From the NCBI RefSeq assembly GCF_014217605.1, contig NZ_CP043639.1:1945501-2009500 (forward strand): DNA of 64,000 bases, read 5' to 3'. Positions 52,927 through 62,209 of the stretch are shown piece by piece. The notes beneath the pieces are model-generated. The model saw nothing but the letters and a program-made list of their open reading frames with translations. It was not told where the DNA came from and searched no databases. Position 1 is the first letter of the stretch, and each line of letters opens with the position of its first letter. Origin of the DNA: Sphingomonas sp. NBWT7 (GTDB lineage Bacteria > Pseudomonadota > Alphaproteobacteria > Sphingomonadales > Sphingomonadaceae). The position numbers and the translations under genes were made by a program.

Positions 52927-54036
52927 ATGGCCGCCCAATCCGTCACCTCGCGGCAGCGCGCTTCCCGGCGGCTGATTACTCTTTGCCTACCGGCGATCGC
53001 GCTCGCCGGCTGTGAGGGCGCGGCGCCGCCGAAGGCGAAGTCGCTGCCGCTGGTAACGGTGGCGCGCCCCGCGACGCGCCACTTCGTAGACCAGGTCGAG
53101 GCGGTGGGTACGGCGCGAGCCAACGAGCAGGTGACGCTGTCTTCCCCGGTGACCGAGCGGATCGAGCGCGTGAGCTTCACCGACGGCGGCTTCGTCCGCC
53201 GCGGCCAGGTGATCGCGGTCCTGGCGCAGGCGCAGGAACGCGCGGCACTTGCCGGGGCGCTCGCCGCCGAGCGGCAGGCGTCGGCGCAGTTCGGCCGCAT
53301 GAGCGCGTTGAACGATCGCGGCTTCGTCACACCCGCGACGCTCGACCAGCAGCGCGCGCTGGCGCAGCGCGCACGCGCCGACGCCGATACGGCCCGCGCG
53401 CAGATCACCGATCGCATTGTTCGCGCGCCCTTTTCCGGCTTCGCCTCGCAACGGCTGATGTCGCAGGGGACGATCATTTCCGCCGGTGCGCCGATCGCGA
53501 CGATCAGCGACGTGTCGCGGATCAAGCTCGATTTCACCGTGCCCGAGACGGCGATCGCCGCGCTGCGCATCGGCGAGCGCGTCACCGCGCGCGCTGCGGC
53601 CTATCCTGACGCCGACTTCACCGGCACGATTAGCTCGATCGATCCCGTGATCGATCCGACGACGCGCGCCGCCAGCGTCCGCGCGATCCTGCCCAATCCC
53701 GGCAACCGGCTGAAGCCCGGCATGCTGCTCACCGTCCGCGTCGTGACGGGGGAACGCGACGCGGCGGCGGTGCCAGAGCTCGCCGTGCTCGGCGATGGGG
53801 CGGACCGCTACGTCTTCACCATCGGCGCCGACAACGTGGCGAAGCGTACAAAGGTGACCACCGGGATGCGCGACGGTGGCTATATCGAGGTGACGGGCAT
53901 CGCGATGAGCGCGCGCGTCATCACCGAGGGTGTCGTAAAGGTGAGTGACGGCGTCAAAGTCAAAATCGGCAGCGGTAAAGATAAGACCGAAGCGACAGCA
54001 AGTATTTCCGCTGCAGCACGCGTGCCGCGCGCATGA
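52927..54036 (+). CDS. RND efflux periplasmic adaptor (MFP) lipoprotein
   Basis: 369-aa membrane-fusion protein. The basic N-terminus and lipobox IALAGC (Cys about residue 29) indicate a lipoprotein. VEAVGTARANEQVTLSSPVTERIERVSFTDGGFVRRGQVIAVL is the barrel-sandwich (lipoyl) half. A coiled-coil hairpin is followed by TDRIVRAPFSGFASQRLMSQGTIISAGAPIATI and the beta-barrel LDFTVPE. The start is uncertain: ATG 52927 has AAGG only 2 nt away, and TTG 52915 is an alternative. It overlaps the pump gene by four bases. The outer-membrane channel is not in this window. Confidence 0.92.
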   Translation: MAAQSVTSRQRASRRLITLCLPAIALAGCEGAAPPKAKSLPLVTVARPATRHFVDQVEAVGTARANEQVTLSSPVTERIERVSFTDGGFVRRGQVIAVLAQAQERAALAGALAAERQASAQFGRMSALNDRGFVTPATLDQQRALAQRARADADTARAQITDRIVRAPFSGFASQRLMSQGTIISAGAPIATISDVSRIKLDFTVPETAIAALRIGERVTARAAAYPDADFTGTISSIDPVIDPTTRAASVRAILPNPGNRLKPGMLLTVRVVTGERDAAAVPELAVLGDGADRYVFTIGADNVAKRTKVTTGMRDGGYIEVTGIAMSARVITEGVVKVSDGVKVKIGSGKDKTEATASISAAARVPRA

Positions 54037-57000
54037 TGCTGTCGGATCTGTCGGTCCGCCGGCCGGTGGTGGCGGCGGTCGGCGCGATCCTGATCGTCAT
54101 CGTCGGCATCGTCGCCTTTCTCAACCTGTCGGTGCGCGAGTTTCCCGAAATCGATCCGCCCGTCGTGTCAGTGTCGACCAACTATATCGGCGCCGCCGCC
54201 GCGGTGGTGGAGAGCCGCGTCACCCAACCGCTCGAGGAGCGACTCGCCGGGGTCGAGGGGATCGAGACGATCTCGTCACGCTCGACCGACGGCCGCTCCG
54301 AGATCACGATCGAATTCCGCCCGACGCGCGACGTCGACGCCGCGGCGAACGACGTGCGCGATCGCGTGTCGGGCGCGCTCGCCGATCTGCCCGACGAGGC
54401 GCTGCCGCCCGAGGTGCGCAAGGTCGATGCCGACGCACAGGCGATCATGTACGTCGTGGTGCAAGCGCCGACGTGGAACAAGATCGACCTGTCCGACTAT
54501 GTCGAGCGCTTCCTGGTCGATCGTTTTTCGACGATCGACGGCGTCGCGCAGGTGCAGTTCACCGGCCAGGCGCGCCCGTCGATGCGCGTGTGGCTCGATC
54601 TCGGGCGGCTCGCCGCCTATCGGCTGACACCGCGCGACGTGGAGGATGCACTGCGGCGGCAGAACGTCGAGCTGCCGGCGGGGCGGATCGAATCGCCGGC
54701 GCAGAACGTGTCGCTGCGCGTCGATCGCGCCTTCGCCAGCCCGGACGCGTTCCGCAGCCTGGTGATCGGCCGCGGCGGCGACGGCTATCTCGTCCGACTG
54801 GGGGATATCGCCAAGGTCGAGCGCGGGCCGGAAAACCCCTATACCGCCTTCCGTTTCCGCCAGCAGACCGCCTTGGGGCTCGGTATCGTCCGCCAGTCGG
54901 GCGCGAACACGCTGGAGGTCGCCAACAACGTCAAGGCGCTGGTCGCGGCGCTTCAGCCCGATCTGCCGGCGGGCGTGTCGCTGACGCTCGGCTCGGACAA
55001 TTCATTGTTCATCGATCGCGCGATCAGCGAGGTGTGGCGCACGCCGGGCGAGGCGGTGATCCTCGTCGTCCTCGTGATCTTCCTGTTCCTGGGCAGCTGG
55101 CGCGCGACACTGATCCCGACGATCACCGTGCCGATCTGCCTGCTGGGCACGTTCGCGGTACTTTGGGGCTTCGGCTATTCGATCAACCTGCTGACTTTGC
55201 TCGCGCTGGTGCTGGCGATCGGCCTCGTCGTCGATGACGCGATCGTCGTGTTGGAGAACATCCATCACCGCATCGTCGGCGGGGAAAGCCCGCTCGTCGC
55301 CGCCTATCGCGGCACGCGCGAGGTCGGGTTCGCGGTGGTCGCGACGACCGCCGTCGTCTGCGCGGTGTTCGTGCCGGTCATGTTCATCACCGGCCAGACC
55401 GGGCTTCTGTTTCGCGAGCTGGCGGTGGCGATGATCGCGGCGATCGCGATCTCGGGCGTCCTCGCGCTCAGCCTGGTGCCGATGCTGTCGTCGAAGCTGC
55501 TGCGGCACGGCGAAAGCGGGCGGCTCGCCCGCACGATCGAGCGCGGCTTCGGTCGTCTCGAACGTGGCTATGGCGGCGCATTGGACCGTGCGCTGGCGCA
55601 TCCCCTGCCGGTGCTCGGCGGCGTGGCGCTATTCCTCGTCGGCTGTGGCTTTCTCTTCACGCAATTGTCGGCCGAGCTGGTTCCGCCCGAGGACACTGGC
55701 GTGGTCGAGGTGCGCGTCAATGCGCCGGAGGGCACGAGCTTCGCCGAGCTCGACCGCTACGCCCTTCAGGTCGAGCAGAAGGTCGCCGTGCTGATGACCG
55801 ACGACGGACCGATCCGCGGGTTCAACTCGCGCCTGCCGCTCGTCAACGGCCTGTCGGAGGATTTCAACGCGTCGAGCATGAGCGTCTTCCTCAAGCCATG
55901 GGAGCAGCGCGAGGCGACGTCGCAGGAGGTCGCGCGCAAGGTGACAGCAGCGCTGCAGGACGTGCCCGGCATCCGCGGCAACGCCAACGTCCGCTCGTCG
56001 CTGGGGCGTGGGCGCGGGCAGCCGGTGGCGTTCGTCATTGCCGGGGCGACCTACGCCGATCTCGCCCGCGCGCGCGACCGCATCCTCGCCGCCGCGCGCG
56101 ACAATCCCGGCCTCGTCAACCTCGACGCCGACTATGTCGAATCGAAGCCGCAGCTGCTGATCGACGTCGAGGCCAATCGCGCCGGCGACCTTGGCGTCTC
56201 GGTCGACGACGTCAGCCAGGCGTTGCAGACGGTGATGGGATCGCGCCGCGTGTCGACCTACGTCGATCGCGGCGAGGAATATCGCGTCATGGTGCAGGCC
56301 GGTGTCGGCGATCGTGACAGCGAGGCGCGGCTGGCGAGCGTCTACGTCCGCTCGCGCTCCGGCGATCTCGTGCCCCTTTCGAACCTCGTCAACATGCGCG
56401 AGGCGGCGTCGGCGCGCGAGCTGGGCCGCTTCAACAAGATGCGCGCGATCACGCTGCAAGGCGGGCTCGCGCCCGGCTACTCACTCGGCGAAGCGCTCAC
56501 CTTCCTTGAGGATCAGGCACGCCGATCGCCGGAGGTGCAGGCGATCGGCTATCGCGGCGAGAGCCAGTCGCTGAAGCAGACGGGTAACGCGATCTGGTTG
56601 GTGTTCGGGCTGACCGTGGTCATCATCTACCTCCTGCTCGCCGCGCAGTTCGAGAGCTTCGTCCATCCCGCGGTGATCATCGCCACCGTGCCACTGGCGG
56701 CAGGCGGCGGCGTAATCGGGCTGTGGCTCGCGGGCATGACGCTCAACCTGTTCAGCCAGATCGGCATCGTCATGCTCGTCGGGCTCGCGGCGAAGAACGG
56801 TATCCTGATCGTCGAATATGCCAATCAACTACGCGACGACGGGCAGGCGCTTGCCTCCGCGATCCGCGAGGCGGCGATCCGCCGGCTGCGCCCGATCTTG
56901 ATGACGTCGATCGCCACCGTGTTCGGCGCGGTGCCGCTCGCGCTGAGCCATGGCGCGGGCGCCGGCGCGCGCGGGGCGATCGGAGTGGTGATCGTCGCCG

Positions 57001-57134
57001 GCGTGTCGATCGCCACCGCGATCACGCTGTTCCTGATCCCAGTACTCTATCGCCTGCTCGCGCGCCGCGCCGCCTCGCCGCACATCATCGCGCGCCGCCT
57101 CGCCGCGGAGATGACGCCGGTACCGTCGGCCTGA
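54033..57134 (+). CDS. RND efflux pump, HAE1 family (AcrB/MexB-like)
   Basis: 1033-aa trimeric inner-membrane drug/proton antiporter. It begins MLSDLSVRRPVVAAVGAILIV with TM1, typical of HAE1 pumps. The proton-relay Asp pair is in GLVVDDAIVVLENIHHR (TM4). The second half repeats the fold with RRLRPILMTSIATVFGAVPLAL. Two large periplasmic loops lie between TM1-2 and TM7-8. Coupled to the adaptor by a 4-bp overlap. Substrate unknown; no TetR regulator adjoins, the divergent LysR being the only nearby regulator. Confidence 0.95.
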   Translation: MMLSDLSVRRPVVAAVGAILIVIVGIVAFLNLSVREFPEIDPPVVSVSTNYIGAAAAVVESRVTQPLEERLAGVEGIETISSRSTDGRSEITIEFRPTRDVDAAANDVRDRVSGALADLPDEALPPEVRKVDADAQAIMYVVVQAPTWNKIDLSDYVERFLVDRFSTIDGVAQVQFTGQARPSMRVWLDLGRLAAYRLTPRDVEDALRRQNVELPAGRIESPAQNVSLRVDRAFASPDAFRSLVIGRGGDGYLVRLGDIAKVERGPENPYTAFRFRQQTALGLGIVRQSGANTLEVANNVKALVAALQPDLPAGVSLTLGSDNSLFIDRAISEVWRTPGEAVILVVLVIFLFLGSWRATLIPTITVPICLLGTFAVLWGFGYSINLLTLLALVLAIGLVVDDAIVVLENIHHRIVGGESPLVAAYRGTREVGFAVVATTAVVCAVFVPVMFITGQTGLLFRELAVAMIAAIAISGVLALSLVPMLSSKLLRHGESGRLARTIERGFGRLERGYGGALDRALAHPLPVLGGVALFLVGCGFLFTQLSAELVPPEDTGVVEVRVNAPEGTSFAELDRYALQVEQKVAVLMTDDGPIRGFNSRLPLVNGLSEDFNASSMSVFLKPWEQREATSQEVARKVTAALQDVPGIRGNANVRSSLGRGRGQPVAFVIAGATYADLARARDRILAAARDNPGLVNLDADYVESKPQLLIDVEANRAGDLGVSVDDVSQALQTVMGSRRVSTYVDRGEEYRVMVQAGVGDRDSEARLASVYVRSRSGDLVPLSNLVNMREAASARELGRFNKMRAITLQGGLAPGYSLGEALTFLEDQARRSPEVQAIGYRGESQSLKQTGNAIWLVFGLTVVIIYLLLAAQFESFVHPAVIIATVPLAAGGGVIGLWLAGMTLNLFSQIGIVMLVGLAAKNGILIVEYANQLRDDGQALASAIREAAIRRLRPILMTSIATVFGAVPLALSHGAGAGARGAIGVVIVAGVSIATAITLFLIPVLYRLLARRAASPHIIARRLAAEMTPVPSA

Positions 57135-57170
57135 TACCGGCGACGGGCGCTTCCCCGACCGCTTCCGCAC

Positions 57171-58478
57171 TCAGCCCGCGCGATCGCGCCGCACCAGCCG
57201 CATCGCCGCGCGCGCGAGCAGGCCGAGGCTGAGCGCCGAACCGGCCAGCGAGGCGAGCCCGGCGCCGATCACCTCGAACGTCGGCATCAGCAGCACGACG
57301 CCCAGGAAAAGAACCACCACGCTCGCGGCGCGGATGCGCAGCGCCTGCGCCGCGTGCCCGGTACCGAGCAGCACCGGCTCGAACCCGACCGCCATGATAT
57401 CGAGCCCCGCCGCGATGCCGAGCAGGACCAGGACGGGATAGGCGCCGAGATAGCTCTTGCCCGCGATCAGCAGCAGCGCCGGCTGGCCGAGCAACGGCAC
57501 GAGCAGGCACGTGGCGAGGCCGACCGCCACCGCGAGCCGCGACGACTGGCGCACCAGCAATGCCAGCCCGCCGTCGGTCCTGCTCGTTCCCGCGCGCGTC
57601 ATCTCGGGAAAGACGCCGCGCGCGAACATGTCGGACAGGCGCACCAGCGCCTGGCTCAACTGGTACGCCAGCCGATAATTGCCCGCCGCCGCGGCGCCGG
57701 TGAACAGCCCGACGAGTACCACCACGAACTGCCGGCTGGCAGCGTTCAGCGTCGAATTGAGATTGGTGACGAGCGCGAAATTCCACAGCCCCGCGTTCTC
57801 GCGGCCGGCATCGAGGGTGTCGCGCCAGCGCCGCAGCACGCCGGGGGCGGCGCGCGTCGCGCTGATCCAATAGGCCAGCGTCGTCAGCACCTCCGCCGCC
57901 GCCCAGGCGAGCAGGAAGCCGAGCAGATCCGCCCCCTGCCACGCCGCGATCGAGGCACCCAGGAAGCGCGCGATTGGCGTCACGGCATCCGCCCCCGCGC
58001 CGATCGCGAAACGATCGAACAGCCGCAGGATGCCGACCGCGGTCGATCGTACGGCGATCAGCAGGATGATCGAGAAGGCGAACGCCTCGTTTGTCAGCGT
58101 GTCCGACCATCCGAAATGGCGCTGCATCAGGACCAGCGCGACGAACGCGATGCCAATCCCGATCGCCGCTCCCGCAAGATCGAGCGCGAGGCAGAAGCGG
58201 ATCAGCCGGGCGAGCGCGTCGGGCCGTTCCGCCTCGCGATGTGCCATGCCGTACCGGACGACGATCTGCCACGTCTGGAAGCCGACGAACGCCACTACCG
58301 CCTGCGCGGTGCTGAGGATCAGCGTGAACTGGCCGAAGCCCTCGACGCCGAGCGATCGCGTCGCCAGCGCAAGGTAGACGATGCTCAGCACCGCGCCCAC
58401 GCCCTTGCCCGTCAGCAGCCAGCCGACGTTGCGCAGCGCGCGCCCAAACGGGGTCGTGGCCGCCGTCGGGGCCTTCAA
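57171..58478 (-). CDS. oligosaccharide flippase family protein (Wzx-like)
   Basis: 435-aa MATE/MVF-superfamily inner-membrane protein with about 12-14 hydrophobic helices. It begins LRNVGWLLTGKGVGAVLSIVYLALATRSLGVEGFGQF, the standard polysaccharide-transporter N-terminus. The start is TTG 58478 with GGAAG upstream. It would flip a lipid-linked glycan or polyol-phosphate across the membrane. It is divergent from the two glycerophosphotransferase-like genes with a 41-bp gap, implying shared regulation and pathway. Confidence 0.88.
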   Translation of the reverse strand: MKAPTAATTPFGRALRNVGWLLTGKGVGAVLSIVYLALATRSLGVEGFGQFTLILSTAQAVVAFVGFQTWQIVVRYGMAHREAERPDALARLIRFCLALDLAGAAIGIGIAFVALVLMQRHFGWSDTLTNEAFAFSIILLIAVRSTAVGILRLFDRFAIGAGADAVTPIARFLGASIAAWQGADLLGFLLAWAAAEVLTTLAYWISATRAAPGVLRRWRDTLDAGRENAGLWNFALVTNLNSTLNAASRQFVVVLVGLFTGAAAAGNYRLAYQLSQALVRLSDMFARGVFPEMTRAGTSRTDGGLALLVRQSSRLAVAVGLATCLLVPLLGQPALLLIAGKSYLGAYPVLVLLGIAAGLDIMAVGFEPVLLGTGHAAQALRIRAASVVVLFLGVVLLMPTFEVIGAGLASLAGSALSLGLLARAAMRLVRRDRAG

Positions 58479-58519
58479 CGTCTTTCTTCCACCGGTAAGC
58501 GCCTTAGAGGGGGAGCCGT

Positions 58520-59647
58520 ATGCGCATCGCCTTTCTCTATATCGCAGAAGCCTATCAGTGCTACCACGGCGCTGCGATCGCGCTGGAAATCACGCGGCGT
58601 ACGGGCTGGCCCGTGGTCAGCTATCATAACGATCCCGAGACGCCGCATCACCTCGATCGCATCGCCGCTGCGTGGGGCGCGCCGCCGGGCGAGCAGCGCC
58701 GCCTGCGCCGCACGCCGCTGACGCGCGGGCTTCAGCGCTTGAAGCGGCTTGGCATGTTCAAGGATCTGGTGATGCGCGACAATCTCGCCGAGCTGGACGG
58801 GTATGACGCGATCTTCGCGGTCGAGAATACCGTCGCGGCGCTGCGCCGGCTCGGCGCGCATCGGCCCAAGCTGATCTACAGCCCGCACGGCTTCGGCGAT
58901 CGGGCGCGCGGCTTCATCCCGCGGATCGCGACGTTCGACTATGTGCTGCTGGCGGGCGAGAAGACGGCGGCGCGGATGCTGTCGCTGGGGCTAATCCGAG
59001 AGGGGGACTATGCGCTGACCGGCTCGGTCAAGCTCGATACGGCCGAGCGAATCGCCGGGGCCACCACGCTGCCGTTCGACGCGCCCCGCCCCGTCGTGCT
59101 GTACAATGCGCACAAGGAACCCCGGCTGACGTCGTGGCATCGCTTCGTCGAGCCGATGCTCGCCGGCTTCGCAGCCGATCGATCGATGAACCTGCTTGTC
59201 GCTCCGCACGTCAAGCTGCTGCGGCGGCGCTCCGCCGCGTTCCGTGCGGCATGGGCGGCGCGTAGCACCGGCAACGTCTTGGTCGATCCCGGCTCCGATC
59301 GTTCGGTCGACATGAGCTACGCGGCGGCGGCCGACATCTACGTCGGCGACGTGAGCAGCCAGGTGTACGAATTCCTCGCCCGCCCGCGCCCGTGTGTCTT
59401 CCTCAACGCGCACGGCATCGACTGGCGAGACGATCCCAGCTTCTCGCACTGGCACCTCGGCGACGTCGTCGACAATCCGGCCGATCTGATGCGCGCGATC
59501 CACGCCGCGCCCGCACGCCACGCGCAGTATCGCGCGCGGCAGAAGGCGATGGTGGCGGCGAGCCTGGGCGATACCAGCCCCGGCGCCGCGGTGCGTGCGG
59601 CCGACGCGATCGTCGCGTTTCTCCGGCGTGATGGGCGCGCGGCATGA
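58520..59647 (+). CDS. CDP-glycerol glycerophosphotransferase-like protein (TagB/SpsB type), copy 1
   Basis: 375-aa GT-B-fold protein resembling the catalytic part of TagB/TagF polyol-phosphate transferases. Visible motifs are LIYSPHGFGDRARGF (PHG motif near residue 120), VVLYNAHKEPRLTSWHRF, LLVAPHVKLLRRR and VDPGSDRSVDMSYAAAADIYVGDVSSQVYEFLARPRPCVFLN. In the last, the D-x-S-S segment parallels the donor-binding DYSS motif. No signal or TM segment; peripheral on the cytoplasmic face inferred. GGGGGAG precedes ATG 58520. It overlaps its paralogue by 4 bp. Confidence 0.82.
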   Translation: MRIAFLYIAEAYQCYHGAAIALEITRRTGWPVVSYHNDPETPHHLDRIAAAWGAPPGEQRRLRRTPLTRGLQRLKRLGMFKDLVMRDNLAELDGYDAIFAVENTVAALRRLGAHRPKLIYSPHGFGDRARGFIPRIATFDYVLLAGEKTAARMLSLGLIREGDYALTGSVKLDTAERIAGATTLPFDAPRPVVLYNAHKEPRLTSWHRFVEPMLAGFAADRSMNLLVAPHVKLLRRRSAAFRAAWAARSTGNVLVDPGSDRSVDMSYAAAADIYVGDVSSQVYEFLARPRPCVFLNAHGIDWRDDPSFSHWHLGDVVDNPADLMRAIHAAPARHAQYRARQKAMVAASLGDTSPGAAVRAADAIVAFLRRDGRAA

Positions 59648-60786
59648 AGGTCGGATTCCTGTTCAATCACGACGCGCTGCACCAGATCCGCCACACCGCG
59701 CCGATCATCGCCGAGATCGTCCGTTACCCGCAGGTCGAGGCGGTCGTCCTCGCCTCGTCGCAGGTGCAGGAGGACCATGTCCGCGCGTTGATCGGCGATG
59801 CGGCGCGATCTGTCACGTTCGTCAGCCTTGTCGTCACGCCGCTGGTCGCCGCGCTCGATCGCGCACTGCGCTTCGTGGCGCCGTTCCGCCGCGTCGCGAC
59901 GCTGCGCCAGAATGCCGCCGCCTTCGCTGACCTGGACGTGCTCGTCGTGCCCGAGACGACCTCGCTGCTGCTGCGCGAGCGGTACGGCGTGACGCGGCCG
60001 AAGTTGGTCTGGATCCCGCACGGCGCCGGCGACCGTTCGGTCGGCTTTCGCGACGTCGCGCGCGGCTTCGATCTCGTGCTGCTCTCTGGCGAGAAGGTGC
60101 GCGACCGCATGCTCGCGGCCGGCATCATTGCTCCGGACAATCACGCGATCGTCGGCTATCCCAAATTCGACACGATCGACGCCGCCGCGCCGCCGCGCCT
60201 CTTCGCCGACGCGCGGCCTACCGTGCTGTACAACCCGCACTTCGATCCGAAGCTCTCGTCGTGGTACACGATGGGGCGGCCGGTGCTCGACTGGTTCGCG
60301 GGGCAGGATCGCTTCAACCTCATCGTCGCGCCGCACGTCATGCTGGCGCAGCGCCGGCTGCACGCCTCGGTCGAGCATCGGCTGCTCCGCTGGCGGCGCG
60401 CGTTCGAAGTTCGCTATCGCGACCTGCCGCACATGCTGGTCGACATGGGCAGCGAGCGCTCGATCGACATGACCTACACGCGCGCGGCCGACATCTACCT
60501 CGGCGATGCGAGCAGCCAGATCTACGAGTGGATCGCCCGGCCGCGCCCGGCGGTGTTCCTCAACGCGAGCGGAGCCGACTGGCGCGGCGATGCGAACTTT
60601 GCCCACTGGCAATTGGGTGAGGTGATCGATGACGCGTCCGAGCTTGCCGGCACTCTCGACCGCGCATTGCACCGGCCAGACGCCTATCGTGCGGCGCAGG
60701 AGGCGGCGTTCGCGGCGACCTTCTCGCGCACCGACGAGCCGGCGTCACGGCGTGCAGCGGCGGCGATCGTCGCGCGGTTCGGCTAG
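59644..60786 (+). CDS. CDP-glycerol glycerophosphotransferase-like protein (TagB/SpsB type), copy 2
   Basis: 380-aa paralogue of the preceding gene: LVWIPHGAGDRSVGF, TVLYNPHFDPKLSSWYTM, LIVAPHVMLAQRRLH and VDMGSERSIDMTYTRAADIYLGDASSQIYEWIARPRPAVFLNASGADWRGD align motif by motif. The N-terminal halves differ more, so the acceptors may differ. Tandem duplication with an ATGA overlap. The stop overlaps the end of the convergent HAD gene by four bases. Confidence 0.82.
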   Translation: MKVGFLFNHDALHQIRHTAPIIAEIVRYPQVEAVVLASSQVQEDHVRALIGDAARSVTFVSLVVTPLVAALDRALRFVAPFRRVATLRQNAAAFADLDVLVVPETTSLLLRERYGVTRPKLVWIPHGAGDRSVGFRDVARGFDLVLLSGEKVRDRMLAAGIIAPDNHAIVGYPKFDTIDAAAPPRLFADARPTVLYNPHFDPKLSSWYTMGRPVLDWFAGQDRFNLIVAPHVMLAQRRLHASVEHRLLRWRRAFEVRYRDLPHMLVDMGSERSIDMTYTRAADIYLGDASSQIYEWIARPRPAVFLNASGADWRGDANFAHWQLGEVIDDASELAGTLDRALHRPDAYRAAQEAAFAATFSRTDEPASRRAAAAIVARFG

Positions 60787-61469
60787 CGCCAGTCGGAGAT
60801 CTGCCACCCGCGTGCGTGCGCCAGCGTGCGGAGCGCGGGGTGCGGATTGACCGCCACCGCCTCGTCGATCCAGTCGAACGTCGCCGCGTCGATTACATGG
60901 TCCGAATAGAAGCGGATATGGGTCGTCTGCCGTTCGAAGCCATTTCGGTCGAGCCAGGCCGCGAGCATCGCCTGCTTCGCCGGCCCGTAGCAGTTCGGCC
61001 CGGCGAGCCATGGCTGAATGTTGCCGCTGTCATCGCGCCGTGCCTCGGTGGCAACAAGATCGCTGACGCCGAGCCGCCGGGCAATCGCCGCCGCGTAGAA
61101 GCGGTGCGCCGCCGTCGCGATGACGATCCGTTGCCCCTCTGCGCGGTCGGCGGCAAGCTGCGCCAATGCTCCCGGCCGAACATGCCGCGGAATGAGCCAT
61201 GCCGCGAAGGCGTCTGCCAACGCTTCGGCGTCCCGCGGGGAGAGTGACGAGCCGAGCAGCAGGCGATGCATCGCCTCCTTCAACCGATCACGATCGATCG
61301 CGCCCAGCGCGCGCAGCAGGGCAGCGACGCTGACCGCCGGCAACAGCGCCAGCCGCCAGCGCGCCGATCGCCACGCGGCGAAAAGCAGGAACGGCGTCCA
61401 CGTCGGCAGTGCGGTGATGGTCCGGTCGAGATCGTAGATCGCCAGCCGGACGGGAGCGGCGGCGCTCAC
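60783..61469 (-). CDS. HAD-IB family phosphatase
   Basis: 228-aa phosphohydrolase of the phosphoserine-phosphatase-like HAD subclass IB. Motif I is AIYDLDRTITAL (nucleophile and acid Asp), motif II IVIATAAHRFY, and motif III/IV FYSDHVIDAATFDWIDEAVAVNPHPALR. A helical cap with hydrophobic stretches lies between (WTPFLLFAAWRSARWRLALLPAVSVAALL), suggesting membrane association or a lipid-linked substrate. GTG start at 61469 overlaps the NTP-transferase stop by 4 bp. It probably dephosphorylates an intermediate of the pathway encoded by this operon. Confidence 0.88.
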   Translation of the reverse strand: MSAAAPVRLAIYDLDRTITALPTWTPFLLFAAWRSARWRLALLPAVSVAALLRALGAIDRDRLKEAMHRLLLGSSLSPRDAEALADAFAAWLIPRHVRPGALAQLAADRAEGQRIVIATAAHRFYAAAIARRLGVSDLVATEARRDDSGNIQPWLAGPNCYGPAKQAMLAAWLDRNGFERQTTHIRFYSDHVIDAATFDWIDEAVAVNPHPALRTLAHARGWQISDWR

Positions 61470-62209
61470 CGGACGAGCGTGCGGACCAGGTCGAGGTCGG
61501 CAGGCTTGTCGACGTCGACCGCCGCCAGACCATAGGGCGATTCGACGATCGCCGCCTTGATCCCCGCCCGCGCCCCGATCCGCGCCACTGCCTCGGCCAG
61601 CGTCAGCCGCCGCAGCAGGTAGCGCAGCAGCATGCCGGGCCCGAGCCGGATGACGATCCGCCATGGCCGCTTGCGATCGCGCTCCACCTCCTGCCACAAC
61701 GCGAGCGCCGCCGCGGCACGAGGGCTCGCCAGCAGGAACAGATTGCATCCCGACCAGTCGCCATCGGCGAAGCGCAGCCACGTCCGCTTGGTCGCGGGCG
61801 CATCGCGTTCGACGGCCTCGCGCCGTGCGAGCAGGATGCTGACGTCCGCGTCGCGCGGCGCGCGATCGAGGAATGCGGCGATCCATTCGGGCCGCAGCAG
61901 TGCGTGGTCGGCGGTGGTAACCAGCATCGGCGCGCCGCCTGCCGCAAAACCTGCTGCTGCGCTCGCGCTCGGTCCCGCCGCGGGCGCGAGTCGTTCGAGC
62001 CCGAGTTTATCCGCCTCGTCGGCTACCGCGCCCGCATCGGCGCTCGCCAACACGCGCTGCACCCCCGCCCCACGCAGCGCGGCTGCGACGCGTGCTAGCA
62101 GCGTTTCTCCTTCAAGGACGATCAGCGCCTTGTGTGGCACGCCGGCATAGGCGGCGACGGGATCGACCCCGCCGCGCGAACCCGCGAGGATCAGTGCCGA
62201 CAGCGTCAT
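61466..62209 (-). CDS. MobA-like NTP transferase domain protein
   Basis: 247-aa nucleotidyltransferase of the GT-A-like NTP_transf_3 type. N-terminal LSALILAGSRGG is the nucleotide-binding loop, followed by HKALIVLEGETLLARVAAAL and MLVTTADHALLRPEWI with the metal Asp. The remainder is specific to a group found beside lipid genes (WSGCNLFLLASPRAAAALALWQEVERDRKRPWRI, AAVDVDKPADLDLV). Such enzymes activate phospho-polyols or sugar phosphates (for example inositol-1-phosphate) as CDP or UDP derivatives. It starts within the stop of the Tam41-like gene and its stop overlaps the HAD start. Confidence 0.85.
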   Translation of the reverse strand: MTLSALILAGSRGGVDPVAAYAGVPHKALIVLEGETLLARVAAALRGAGVQRVLASADAGAVADEADKLGLERLAPAAGPSASAAAGFAAGGAPMLVTTADHALLRPEWIAAFLDRAPRDADVSILLARREAVERDAPATKRTWLRFADGDWSGCNLFLLASPRAAAALALWQEVERDRKRPWRIVIRLGPGMLLRYLLRRLTLAEAVARIGARAGIKAAIVESPYGLAAVDVDKPADLDLVRTLVR

